Shown here: piece after piece, positions 9,378 through 18,579 of the stretch
Layout of the letters: each line of letters opens with the position of its first letter
Numbering within the stretch: position 1 is the first letter of the stretch
DNA from: Thermus albus
GTDB taxonomy: Bacteria; Deinococcota; Deinococci; Deinococcales; Thermaceae
Direction of reading: 5' to 3'
Length of the DNA: 64,000 nt
NCBI RefSeq assembly: GCF_022760855.1
Contig: NZ_JAKTNR010000005.1
Location: 62,001 to 126,000 of the forward strand
Notes under the pieces: model-generated
Databases searched by the model: none
What the model saw: the letters and a program-made list of their open reading frames with translations, nothing else
Told to the model about the DNA's origin: nothing
Made by a program: the position numbers and the translations under genes

Positions 9378-10430
9378 ATGCACCGCCTGCTTTTTGCCCT
9401 GGACCCGGAGGAAGCCCATGAGCTCACCCTGAGGTTCCTTTCCCTGTGGTCGGAAAGGGGACCCCTTTTGGAGCTCCCCGCCAGGTTCCTCCGGGTGGAG
9501 GAGCCAAGGCTCCGGGTGGAGGCCTTTGGGCTCAGTTTTCCCAACCCCTTGGGCCTTGCGGCGGGCATGGACAAGGACGCCCGGGCCCTGGGGGCCTGGT
9601 GGGCCTTGGGCTTCGGCTTTGCCGAGGTGGGCACCCTCACCCCAAGGCCCCAGGAGGGAAACCCCAGGCCCAGGCTTTTCCGGCTGGTGGAGGACCGGGC
9701 CCTCATCAACCGCATGGGCTTCAACAACCGGGGGGCGGAGGCGGCGGCAAGAAGGCTAAGGGGCTTCCGGGAAAGGGGCCTTGCGCTCCCTATAGGGGTA
9801 AACCTGGGGAAGAACCGGGATACCCCCTTGGAAAGGGCGGCGGAAGACTACCTCGAGGCCCTAAGGGTCCTCGAGCCCCACGGGGACTACTTTGTCATCA
9901 ATGTGAGTTCCCCTAACACTCCGGGGCTTAGGGCCCTTCAGGAAGGCCCTTTTTTGGACGAGCTCCTCTCCCGGCTCCGCCCGGCCACCCCTAAGCCCCT
10001 CCTCCTCAAGGTGGCTCCCGATCTCACCTGGGAGGCCTTGGATCAGGTGGTGGAGCTTTGCCGAAAGCACGGGCTAGAGGGCCTGGTGGCGGTGAACACC
10101 ACCTTGGAGCGCCCGGGCCTAAAAAGCCCCTGGGCCCGCGAGGCCGGGGGGCTTTCGGGAAGGCCTCTAAAGGGAAAGGCCCTGGAGGTGTTGCGCCACC
10201 TGGCTTCAGCAAGGGACCTGACCCTGGTCAGCGTGGGCGGTGTGGAAGGCCCGGAGGATGTGTGGGAGCGGCTTAAGCTGGGGGCCAGGCTGGTGCAGGT
10301 CTATACGGGGTTTGTCTATGGGGGCCCCCTTTTCCCCCGCCGGGTGCTGAAGGGCCTTTTGAGGATCATGGAGGCGGAGGGGGTGAGGAGCCTAACGGAT
10401 ATATTCCCTAAGCGGGAAGGGCGCTCGTAG
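9378..10430 (+). CDS. pyrD: Dihydroorotate dehydrogenase (quinone), class 2
   Basis: Oxidises dihydroorotate to orotate, step 4 of UMP synthesis, passing electrons to membrane menaquinone. 350 residues. The extended N-terminal helical region (MHRLLFALDPEEAHELT) is typical of membrane-associated class 2 enzymes. The FMN barrel follows with FPNPLGLAAGMDKDA, GFGFAEVGTLTPRPQ, NRMGFNN, GVNLGKN and the active-site stretch VINVSSPNTPGL, which carries the class 2 catalytic Ser. The end contains VSVGGVEGPEDVWERL and VQVYTGFVYGGP. TAGCAT lies 8 nt before the ATG. It is separate from and convergent with the pyrRBC operon. Confidence 0.96.
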   Translation: MHRLLFALDPEEAHELTLRFLSLWSERGPLLELPARFLRVEEPRLRVEAFGLSFPNPLGLAAGMDKDARALGAWWALGFGFAEVGTLTPRPQEGNPRPRLFRLVEDRALINRMGFNNRGAEAAARRLRGFRERGLALPIGVNLGKNRDTPLERAAEDYLEALRVLEPHGDYFVINVSSPNTPGLRALQEGPFLDELLSRLRPATPKPLLLKVAPDLTWEALDQVVELCRKHGLEGLVAVNTTLERPGLKSPWAREAGGLSGRPLKGKALEVLRHLASARDLTLVSVGGVEGPEDVWERLKLGARLVQVYTGFVYGGPLFPRRVLKGLLRIMEAEGVRSLTDIFPKREGRS

Positions 10431-10544
10431 ACATCGGCCGCATGGATGCAGGGGCAGGAAGACCCTTCCTTGGGGCGGATGCGGTCCACCGCCTTTTGGC
10501 GGCGGTAGATGGGCGGGGCCTCCCACCCATTCCAGCCCTAGCCC
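10431..10544. other. Intergenic gap between convergent pyrD and pyrC
   Basis: 114 bp. The only structure seen is a short hairpin, CCGCC-TTTT-GGCGG at 10489-10502, without a U-run. Small ORFs crossing the gap look like shadows. Confidence 0.5.
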
Positions 10545-11825
10545 CTACTCTAGCGCCTGGTGCACCGCCCGCCCCTCCACCAGGGTCAGGACCGGCCACC
10601 CTCCCAAGATCCAGCCTGCCCACGGGGAATAGCGGGCTTTGGAGGCGAAGGCCTTAGGGTCCACGGGGCGCTCCTTGGGGTCCAGAAGGACCAGGCTGGC
10701 TTCGGCGCCCTCCTCCAGGTGCAGGGGCTTGAGGCCGAGGACCTTCCTTGGGCCATCGGTGAAAAGCTCCACTAGGCGGCTTAGGGGGAAGCCCCGCTTC
10801 AGGTGAAGCTCGGTGTAAAGGAGGGGGAAGGCCACCTCGAGGCTAGGGATGCCGAAGGGGGCCCTGAGGAGGTCCCTTTCCTTTTCCGCCTGGGTGTGGG
10901 GGGCGTGGTCGGTGGCGATGGCGTCCAGTGTGCCGTCCAGAAGCCCCTCCATAAGGGCTTCCCGGTCCTCTTGGGTGCGGAGGGGTGGGGCTACCTTAAA
11001 GAGGGGATCAAAGGATTTTAAAGCTTCCTCGGTGAGGGTTAGGTGGTGGGGCGTGGCCTCGGCAGTCACGGGAAGCCCGGCCCTTTTGGCCTCCCGAAGG
11101 AGCTCTAGCCCCCGCTTGGTGGAGAGGTGCTGGATGTGGAGGTGGGGTCTCTTCTTTCCCCGGCGCACCGCGTAGCGGAGGACCTCGAGGTCCCGGGCAA
11201 TGCGGGCAGCCTCGGCCTCGGGCGGGTTTCCGGGAAGGCCCAGGAGGTCGGCCAGAGGACCGTCGTTCATTACCCCGCCCCGGCGCAAGGAGGCATCCTC
11301 TGCATGCACCGCCACGGGCAGGCCAAAGGGGGAGGCCTGCAAGAGCCCTGCCGCCAGAACCCCGGCGTCCTCATTGGTGTGGCCGTCGTCGGTGAGGAGG
11401 GAGGCCCCAGCCTCCTTTAGGAGGCCGGCCTCCGTGAGGGCCTTTCCCTCTTGGGCTTGGGTTAGGGCCGCGGCCGGGTGGAGCCGGGCCAGCCCCAGGG
11501 CCTGGGCCTTCTTCTGAAGGGCCCGTACCGCCTCGGGGGTGTCCACGGGCGGGGAGGTGTTGGGCATGGAGACGATATCCGTATACCCGCCCCGCACGGC
11601 GGCAAGAAGCCCCGTGGAAAGCTCCTCCTTCACCTCCTGGCCCGGTTCCCTAAGGTGGGCGTGGAGGTCCACAAAGCCAGGGGCAAGGTAAAGGCCCCTG
11701 CCATCCATGACCGTTTCCGCCTTCCCGCCATTAAGGCTCAGGATCCGGCCTTCCCCGATGAGTACGTCCACAGGACCCCTTTCCCCAAGGGCGTCCACCA
11801 GCTTGACGTTTTTGATGAGCAACAT
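10545..11825 (-). CDS. pyrC: Dihydroorotase
   Basis: Zinc amidohydrolase closing carbamoyl-aspartate to dihydroorotate, UMP step 3. 426 residues, type I (PyrC of Bacillus type). Metal ligands: HAHLREPG near residue 55 (HxH), a His in AVHAEDAS, a His in [10 protein letters not shown], and the Asp in [10 protein letters not shown] near residue 300. Third gene of pyrRBC, 18 bp after pyrB. In Thermus strain ZO5 an extra ORF, bbc, was reported between pyrB and pyrC; there is no room for it here. In ZO5 DHOase was proposed to form a stabilising complex with ATCase. Confidence 0.96.
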   Translation of the reverse strand: MLLIKNVKLVDALGERGPVDVLIGEGRILSLNGGKAETVMDGRGLYLAPGFVDLHAHLREPGQEVKEELSTGLLAAVRGGYTDIVSMPNTSPPVDTPEAVRALQKKAQALGLARLHPAAALTQAQEGKALTEAGLLKEAGASLLTDDGHTNEDAGVLAAGLLQASPFGLPVAVHAEDASLRRGGVMNDGPLADLLGLPGNPPEAEAARIARDLEVLRYAVRRGKKRPHLHIQHLSTKRGLELLREAKRAGLPVTAEATPHHLTLTEEALKSFDPLFKVAPPLRTQEDREALMEGLLDGTLDAIATDHAPHTQAEKERDLLRAPFGIPSLEVAFPLLYTELHLKRGFPLSRLVELFTDGPRKVLGLKPLHLEEGAEASLVLLDPKERPVDPKAFASKARYSPWAGWILGGWPVLTLVEGRAVHQALE

Positions 11826-11843
11826 TCCGTGCCTCCTCTGGCC

Positions 11844-13364
<1,521 letters not shown>

Positions 13365-13412
13365 TCTTCCTCTCCTTTCCGGCCTCGCGGGACCGGTTTA
13401 AAGGCCGCCCTT

Positions 13413-13442
13413 ACCTTACCTCCTCTTCTTGGGAGGGTGCAA
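13413..13442 (-). promoter_or_regulatory. pyr operon promoter
   Basis: -35 TTGCAC (13437-13442) and -10 TAAGGT (13413-13418), 18 bp apart. A start about 7 nt downstream (near 13406) lies about 115 nt before the pyrR start, which is the distance reported for the mapped ZO5 pyr transcript. Confidence 0.7.
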
Positions 13443-13450
13443 GAGGCCAA

Positions 13451-13526
13451 CCCGCCTAAGGCCTTGGCCAAAGGCGGGTGGTACGCCGGGTCTCCCACTC
13501 TGCCGCTTAGGCAAAGTGGGTGGTAC
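13451..13526 (-). repeat. Two tandem intergenic hairpins with a shared GTACCACCC flank
   Basis: Hairpin A: CCCGCCT (13451-13457) / AGGCGGG (13472-13478). Hairpin B: CCCACT (13494-13499) / AGTGGG (13515-13520) with an inner TGCC/GGCA. Each is flanked at the same side by GGGTGGTAC (minus strand GTACCACCC). B begins at the SPW gene stop codon and A ends just before the pyr promoter, so they probably serve as 3' ends of the SPW transcript. There is no U-run. A related element is at 19777-19812. Confidence 0.55.
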
Positions 13527-13855
13527 TAGGCTGCCCGGGGTTTCTCCCGGGCGATGCTTAGGGCCAGAATCCCCACCAGGACGCCCACGATGATAGCGTT
13601 CCACATGGCGTTCCCCATGCCGCTGAAGCCCAGGATCCAAGGGGAGAGGATGAGCCAGACGCCCAAGACCACGTTCACCCATTCCTCCCACATGGGGCCA
13701 CCCCGGAGGTGCAAAAGGGCCATAAGCCCCACCACCACCCCGATGATGACCGTGTTCCACATGGCGGCCGGGGTGCCGCTAAAGCCCAAAAGCCACGGGG
13801 AAAGGATGAGCCAGACGCCAAGGACCAGGTTGGCCCAATCCTGCCAGCGCTGCAT
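13526..13855 (-). CDS. SPW-repeat membrane protein
   Basis: 109 residues made of two near-identical halves, each with WANLVLGVWLILSPWLLGF-type sequence (second copy WVNVVLGVWLILSPWILGF) followed by an AMWNTVIIGVVVG-type helix, giving four membrane segments. This is the SPW (Ser-Pro-Trp) repeat family; function unknown. The ATG at 13855 has a strong AAAGGAGGTG Shine-Dalgarno, whereas a longer in-frame ORF begins upstream inside the TauE gene region and was rejected. Monocistronic between the TauE gene and the paired hairpins. Confidence 0.85.
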   Translation of the reverse strand: MQRWQDWANLVLGVWLILSPWLLGFSGTPAAMWNTVIIGVVVGLMALLHLRGGPMWEEWVNVVLGVWLILSPWILGFSGMGNAMWNAIIVGVLVGILALSIAREKPRAA

Positions 13856-13916
13856 TTGCCCACCTCCTTTCCCCTTTACGATAGACCACCTTCCCCCCGG
13901 GGAATAGTGCAAAAGG

Positions 13917-14672
13917 TCACCCTTTTTTGCCCAAGGGACGGAGGTACCGCCACGCGGTCCAGAGGAGGACAGCGGCGAAGACCAGGCGTAAGGTGGCCTC
14001 GGGCAGGAAATGGGCCACCTCACCCCCAAGAAAGGTTCCCAGAAGCACCCCGGGAACCAACCCGGGGGCAAGAAGGGCATCCACGTTGCCCAGACGGTAA
14101 TGGGCGTAGGCCCCCACCAGGCTGGCGGGGACCATGGCCAGAAGGCTCGTGCCCTGAGCGGTGTGCTGGTCCATGCCCAGGAGGAGCACCATGGCCGGTA
14201 CCATGATGGTCCCTCCTCCCACCCCCATCATCCCGGAGAGGAAACCGGTGAAGCCTCCTGCCAGGAGAAGGGTTAGGTCTTCCCAGATTTCACCCCGCAC
14301 CAGGCCCAAGGGGGCCAGGTAGGGTTTCAGGAGCAGCAAAAAGGAGACCCCAAGGAGGAACCAGCCAAAGGCCCGCTTAAGATCCTTCTCCGCCAGGCTG
14401 TGGGCATAGCGGGCCCCAAAGCGGGCGGTGAGGATGGCCGTGGCAGCCAGAAACAAGGCCGCCTTCAAGCTCAAGGAACCTTGTAGCCCATAGGTGAAAG
14501 CTCCCACGAGCCCGGTGAAGAAAACCGCCACCAGGCTGGTGCCGTGGGCTTTGTGCTGGGTTAGCCGCAAAAGCCCCACCATGAGGGGAATCATCACCGT
14601 GCCCCCCCCAAGCCCCACAAGTCCCCCAAACCCCCCACCGAGAAGGCCGATGACGAAGCCCATGGGGCTCAT
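13917..14672 (-). CDS. TauE/SafE family anion exporter
   Basis: 251 residues, about 8 membrane segments in two homologous halves. Each half contains the family signature: GGGFGGLVGLGGGTVMIP at residue 11 and LSGMMGVGGGTIMVPAM near 150, each followed by Q-H-x-A-x-GTS (LTQHKAHGTSL and MDQHTAQGTSL). The family exports sulphite, sulphonates or related organosulphur anions; the substrate here cannot be assigned. Start ATG at 14672 overlaps the end of the upstream dehydrogenase remnant by 4 bp, suggesting it was once the second gene of an operon with that enzyme. Confidence 0.9.
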   Translation of the reverse strand: MSPMGFVIGLLGGGFGGLVGLGGGTVMIPLMVGLLRLTQHKAHGTSLVAVFFTGLVGAFTYGLQGSLSLKAALFLAATAILTARFGARYAHSLAEKDLKRAFGWFLLGVSFLLLLKPYLAPLGLVRGEIWEDLTLLLAGGFTGFLSGMMGVGGGTIMVPAMVLLLGMDQHTAQGTSLLAMVPASLVGAYAHYRLGNVDALLAPGLVPGVLLGTFLGGEVAHFLPEATLRLVFAAVLLWTAWRYLRPLGKKG

Positions 14673-14925
14673 ACTACCGGGTTTGGGGGCTCTTTTCCCT
14701 CCAAAGCCGCGAGCAGGTTTCCCACCGCCATCCCGGCCCTGCGCTCCCGGGTCCTTCTTCCCGCCTGGCCGATATGGGGCGTCACCCCCACCTTGGGCAA
14801 GGTATAGAGGGGCTCACGATCCCGGGCGTGGCCAGGAGCTTCTCCCGGGCAAAATGGAGGGAGGGAAGGGATTTGGGGGTGTGGCTGGTGTAGACCCTCC
14901 ACCGGCCGAAGGCCTTGGGTGGCCT
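14669..14925 (-). pseudogene. Remnant of a glyoxylate/2-hydroxyacid dehydrogenase
   Basis: The last ~50 residues are an intact dehydrogenase C-terminus: PLYTLPKVGVTPHIGQAGRR, then AVGNLLAALEGKEPPNPVV. The catalytic-His segment (TPHIG) is typical of GRHPR/SerA-type D-2-hydroxyacid dehydrogenases. Upstream, in another frame, AFGRWRVYTSHTPKSLP (near 14880-14915) resembles the segment after the NAD-binding fold. Most of the N-terminal and central parts, including GxGxxG, are missing, and the frame is broken. The remnant abuts the stop of the tldE-like gene and overlaps the TauE start by 4 bp. Likely an old internal deletion. Confidence 0.65.
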
Positions 14926-16236
14926 CTAAGCCCCGGCAAAGGAAAGCTCGGCCACCGCCACCAAAGGGCTTCCGAAGGCTGCCCCCATCACCTCCCACTC
15001 CACCTCTTCCCCTACGGCCTCTATGGCCTGGAGAAGTTCCAGGAGGTTCCCGGCCACGGCGAAGTTTTCCACCGCGTACCGCACCTCCCCCTCCTCCACC
15101 CATAGCCCCAGGGCCTGGAGGGAAAAGTCCAGGCTCACGGGGTTGGCCCCGGCGTGGAGGCCCATGAACTCGGTTATCAGGACCCCCTTTTCCAGGTGCA
15201 GGTTGCCCACGGGTTCCAGATACAGGTTGGTGGGGGCCACGTCCAAAACCCCGCGGTAGGTGCGGAAGGCGTGGCCGGTGTTCTCCTGTCCCAAAGCCTT
15301 TGCGGTTTCCGTGTTGTGAAGAAAGGTCTTGAAGACGCCCTTTTCCACCACCACCGTGCGCCGGGCCGGGGTGCCTTCGGCGTCAAAGGGCCGGGAGACC
15401 AAGCCCTTTTCCAGGGTGGGGTCGTCCACCAAGGTGACCCACTCCGAGGCGATCCTTTCCCCAAGGCGATTTAGAAAGCGGCTTTTGCCCTCCAGGGCGC
15501 TTTTGCCGGAAAGGGACCGGGAGAGCACGTAGAGAAGCCCCGCCACGGCCTTGGGCTCCAGGTAGGCCCGGTAGCGGCCCGTGGGGAGGGGTTTGGCGTT
15601 TAGGAGCCTTGCGGTCTTCTCCCGGATCTCCAAGGCGGTGCGGCCAGGGTCTAGGGCGTGGAACTCCTTGGCCAGCCGAAAGTCCCAGCCTTGCTTGAGG
15701 CTATTGCCCTCCGCCATCACCAGGCTTCCCCCCATCCCGGCAAGCCCGGTGCGGAAGGCTCCCTCGGTACCCAGGGTGCTGGCCAGGGCCACCCGGACCT
15801 CCTTTTCCATATAACCCCCCATGAGGACGCTTTGGGTCCTGGGGTCTTCCCTCAGAGTCCTTTCCAGCTCCAGGGCACCTTGCTTCTTGGCCTCGAGGGG
15901 AGCAGAAAGCCCCTCTCCCAAGAGGTCATGGCTTCCCAGGGCCTGCCCCAGAGGGAGGGTGCCCTCCTTGCCGGAAAGCAGGGCGTTATCCCGGGCTTCC
16001 GAGAGGGCCCAGTCCAAGGCTTCGGGGGAGAGCTCTTCCGTATAGGCGTAGCCCAGCCGACCCTGCACCAGGACCCTTAGGCCAATACCCCCCTGCCGGG
16101 CCTCCTTGATCTCCTCTAGGGTGCCCTGCCGGGCCCTTAGGGAAAGCTCCCGTTCCTCCTGGAAAAGGACCTCCGCCTCGAGGCCCAGCTCCTTGGCCCG
16201 CCTTAACAGGTACCGTTTGGCTTCCTCCAGGGTCAT
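14926..16236 (-). CDS. TldE/PmbA-type metalloprotease subunit
   Basis: 436 residues, usual PmbA/TldE length. In E. coli TldD and TldE form a heterodimer that digests unfolded peptides and matures modified peptides such as microcin B17; here the housekeeping role is unknown. This copy follows its TldD partner with an ATGA overlap (16233-16236), fitting obligate co-expression. It lacks the HExxxH motif, as expected for the non-catalytic TldE half; the C-terminus has the conserved GLHAGANPVSLDFS stretch. Cofactors and substrates cannot be read from the sequence. Confidence 0.9.
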   Translation of the reverse strand: MTLEEAKRYLLRRAKELGLEAEVLFQEERELSLRARQGTLEEIKEARQGGIGLRVLVQGRLGYAYTEELSPEALDWALSEARDNALLSGKEGTLPLGQALGSHDLLGEGLSAPLEAKKQGALELERTLREDPRTQSVLMGGYMEKEVRVALASTLGTEGAFRTGLAGMGGSLVMAEGNSLKQGWDFRLAKEFHALDPGRTALEIREKTARLLNAKPLPTGRYRAYLEPKAVAGLLYVLSRSLSGKSALEGKSRFLNRLGERIASEWVTLVDDPTLEKGLVSRPFDAEGTPARRTVVVEKGVFKTFLHNTETAKALGQENTGHAFRTYRGVLDVAPTNLYLEPVGNLHLEKGVLITEFMGLHAGANPVSLDFSLQALGLWVEEGEVRYAVENFAVAGNLLELLQAIEAVGEEVEWEVMGAAFGSPLVAVAELSFAGA

Positions 16237-17627
16237 GCCCTACCTCCCACCACCATCTCCGAGACCAGCACATGGGGCTGGCCCACCTCCACCGGCACCA
16301 TCCCCGATAGGCTTCCGCACATGCCGGGGGCGTTTTCCCAGTCCTTGGCTACGGCCACCACCTTCCTGATGGTCTCGGGCCCCTTGCCCACCAGCATGGC
16401 CCCGCGGACGGGCTCCTCCAAGCGGCCGTGGCGGATGATGTACCCCTCCTGCACGGCGAAGTTGTACTCCCCCGAGCCCGGCTTCACCTGCCCGCCCCCC
16501 AGATCCTTGGCGTAAAGGCCAAACTCCACGCTGGCGATGAGCTCCTCCACCTCCTTGTCGCCCGGGGCGATGAAGGTGTTGCGCATCCTCGAGGTGGGGG
16601 CCAGGGTGTAGTCCTGCCTGCGGCCCGAGCCGGTCATGGGATAACCGGTGAGGAGGTGGCCCAGGCGGTCCACCATGTAGCTTCTCAAGATGCCCTTCTC
16701 TATCAGCACCGTCCGCTTTGTGGGGTGTCCCTCGTCGTCCACCTCCGTGGAGCCCCAGGCGTGGGGCAGGGTGCCATCGTCCACATAGGTGACCACGGGG
16801 CTTGCCACCATCTCCCCCAGCTTGTCCGCCAGGACGCTGGCCTTTTTGGCCACGCTGGTGGTCTCCAGGAGGTGGCCTAAGGCCTCGTGGAAGATGACCC
16901 CGCCGAAGGCGTTCCCCACCACCACGGGCATGGTCCCCGCGGGGGCGGGCCTGGCCCTTAGGTTGGTGAGGGCCTGGCGGGCGGCCTTGGCCCCCACCTC
17001 CTGGGGCGGATAGAGGTCAAAGAGTTCCAGCCCCACGCTTTTGCCGGGGGCGGCGTAACCGGTCTGGACCTCCGTGCCCTCCTGGGCCACCGCCAGCACG
17101 TAAAGCCTTGTGCGGACCCTTTTCTCCTCAGCCCAGGTGCCCTCGGTGTTGGCGATCAAGACCTCCTGTTCCCATTCCTGGAGGCTGGCCTCCACCTGCT
17201 GGATCTCGGGGGCGATCCGGGCCCCGGCCTCGGCCTCCAATAGCCTTTCCAAGCGGAAGCGCTTGTCCCTTTCCCCATAGGGCACCTTGGGGGTGTGGAG
17301 GCCTTGGGGGAAGGCCTTGCGGAAGTCCAGGCCCCCAGCCCCCCGTTCGTCCACCTTCCCCAGGGTCCCTTTGGCCCGAAGCAGGGTCTCCAGGGCTTCT
17401 TGAAGCCCTTCTTGGGTGAGCTGGTTGGTGTAGGCGTAGACCACCTCGGTGCCGAAGAAAAGCCTTAAACCCGCCCCGTAGTCCAGCCCCGAGATGGCCT
17501 CCTCCAGCCTGCCATAGCGCACGGTCATGCGCCTTCTTTTGGAGCGCTCCACGTAGACTTCCCCAAAGTCGGCCCCGCCCTTGAGGGCCTTTTTGAGAAG
17601 GCCTGCCACCACGTCCGGATGCAGCAT
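16233..17627 (-). CDS. tldD: TldD-type zinc metalloprotease
   Basis: 464 residues. The catalytic HEALGH (HExxxH) is near residue 250 in the context FGGVIFHEALGHLLE, and the C-terminal Cys of APGMCGSLSG is near residue 440, a zinc ligand in characterised TldD. Works with the TldE partner encoded directly downstream. The start at 17627 is supported by a strong promoter with TAGGCT 6 nt before the ATG, so the mRNA is probably leaderless. Confidence 0.93.
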   Translation of the reverse strand: MLHPDVVAGLLKKALKGGADFGEVYVERSKRRRMTVRYGRLEEAISGLDYGAGLRLFFGTEVVYAYTNQLTQEGLQEALETLLRAKGTLGKVDERGAGGLDFRKAFPQGLHTPKVPYGERDKRFRLERLLEAEAGARIAPEIQQVEASLQEWEQEVLIANTEGTWAEEKRVRTRLYVLAVAQEGTEVQTGYAAPGKSVGLELFDLYPPQEVGAKAARQALTNLRARPAPAGTMPVVVGNAFGGVIFHEALGHLLETTSVAKKASVLADKLGEMVASPVVTYVDDGTLPHAWGSTEVDDEGHPTKRTVLIEKGILRSYMVDRLGHLLTGYPMTGSGRRQDYTLAPTSRMRNTFIAPGDKEVEELIASVEFGLYAKDLGGGQVKPGSGEYNFAVQEGYIIRHGRLEEPVRGAMLVGKGPETIRKVVAVAKDWENAPGMCGSLSGMVPVEVGQPHVLVSEMVVGGRA

Positions 17628-17633
17628 GGGCTA

Positions 17634-17663
17634 AGCCTATCCCGGAACTGACCCGCGAGTCAA
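17634..17663 (-). promoter_or_regulatory. Promoter of tldD-tldE
   Basis: -35 TTGACT (17658-17663), 18-bp spacer, -10 TAGGCT (17634-17639), then 6 nt to the ATG. No Shine-Dalgarno. Confidence 0.7.
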
Positions 17664-17682
17664 CCGCTGGGGGCACGGGTGC

Positions 17683-18576
17683 CTAGCCCCGGGGAAGGGT
17701 GTTCAGAAGGGTATGGACCGCCCTCTCCAGGGCCAGCCAAGGGTCTTTGCCCTCCTTGGCCCGGCGTTCCCCTGCTATGAGGGCTTCCAGGCTGGCCTTG
17801 AGGGCGTTTCCTGAGAGGCTTCGGGCCAGCTCCATTGCCCGCTTGGCCGCGTAGGGGTGGGCCTCGAGGCGGGCCAAATCCCCTTCCGTGGGCCTAGGGT
17901 TTTCCTTCAGGAGCATCCAGGCCCGGGCCAGAAGGGCAAACTGCCAGGCGAAGGCCCCAAGGAGCCTTAAGGGCTCCTCGCCCTCTTCCTTTAGCCGCTT
18001 TAGGTGGCGGAAGACTTTTTGAGCATCCCCTTCCAGCACGGCCCGCACCAGATCAAACCCCGTGACCGGAGGCCTTAGGGCCACCACCCTTTCCACCTTT
18101 TCCAAGGTCAGGGGAGGCGTAAGGAGGGCCAGCTTCTCCAGCTCCCTTTCCAGGGCCTCGAGGTCCCCCTCCAGGGAGGCCAGGTACTGGACTATGCCCG
18201 CAGGCAGCCTTAACCCTAAGCGCTTGGCCCGGTTTTCCAGGTGGCGCACCAGGTCCTTGCCCTTAGGGGTGGGGAAGTCCCGCCTTTCCCGGGTGCGGTA
18301 GAAGGCGGCCCGGGAGGAAGTGGGCTTGGGGTCCAGAAGGAGTACCGTCACCCCCTCGGCTACCTGTTCCAATAAGGGTTTTATGGCCTTCCACTCCCCT
18401 TCGCCCACCTCCCTCAGGTCCATCATGGCCCCAGCTTCCCCAAAAAGCCCTGGGCTTAAGGCCTCGGCTAAGGCCTCGGGGGTGGGTTCGGTGAAGCGGG
18501 TTAGCCCCCTCAGTTGGGCTTCTCTAAGGAGCTCTTCCCTAGCCAAAAAGGGGTCCCCGGTGAAGGCGATGACCAT
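17683..18576 (-). CDS. holA: DNA polymerase III delta subunit HolA
   Basis: Clamp-loader subunit that opens the beta sliding clamp. 297 residues, close to the size of Thermus delta. The N-terminal stretch MVIAFTGDPFLAREELL is the degenerate P-loop-like start of the family; delta does not bind ATP. VLLLDPKP and the C-terminal helical collar domain (LLGAFAWQFALLARAW) follow. The start lies 3 bp downstream of the acyl-CoA dehydrogenase stop on the same strand, so it is probably co-transcribed with that gene. Confidence 0.9.
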   Translation of the reverse strand: MVIAFTGDPFLAREELLREAQLRGLTRFTEPTPEALAEALSPGLFGEAGAMMDLREVGEGEWKAIKPLLEQVAEGVTVLLLDPKPTSSRAAFYRTRERRDFPTPKGKDLVRHLENRAKRLGLRLPAGIVQYLASLEGDLEALERELEKLALLTPPLTLEKVERVVALRPPVTGFDLVRAVLEGDAQKVFRHLKRLKEEGEEPLRLLGAFAWQFALLARAWMLLKENPRPTEGDLARLEAHPYAAKRAMELARSLSGNALKASLEALIAGERRAKEGKDPWLALERAVHTLLNTLPRG

Positions 18577-18579
18577 GGC

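Noticed and set aside
8825-9727. 300-codon version of the lipoprotein gene
   Set aside because: The upstream extension lies opposite pyrD and would place a perfect lipoprotein signal peptide in mid-protein.
10431-10544. Small ORFs bridging the pyrD-pyrC gap
   Set aside because: They extend into real genes in other frames, lack ribosome-binding sites and have low-complexity Pro/Gly/Arg composition.
13472-13526. GGGTGGTAC motifs resembling the T-box core, also GGGTGGCAC near 19806
   Set aside because: No synthetase or amino-acid gene lies downstream on the plus strand, and no specifier stem is visible; the motifs are better explained as flanks of 3' hairpins on the minus strand.
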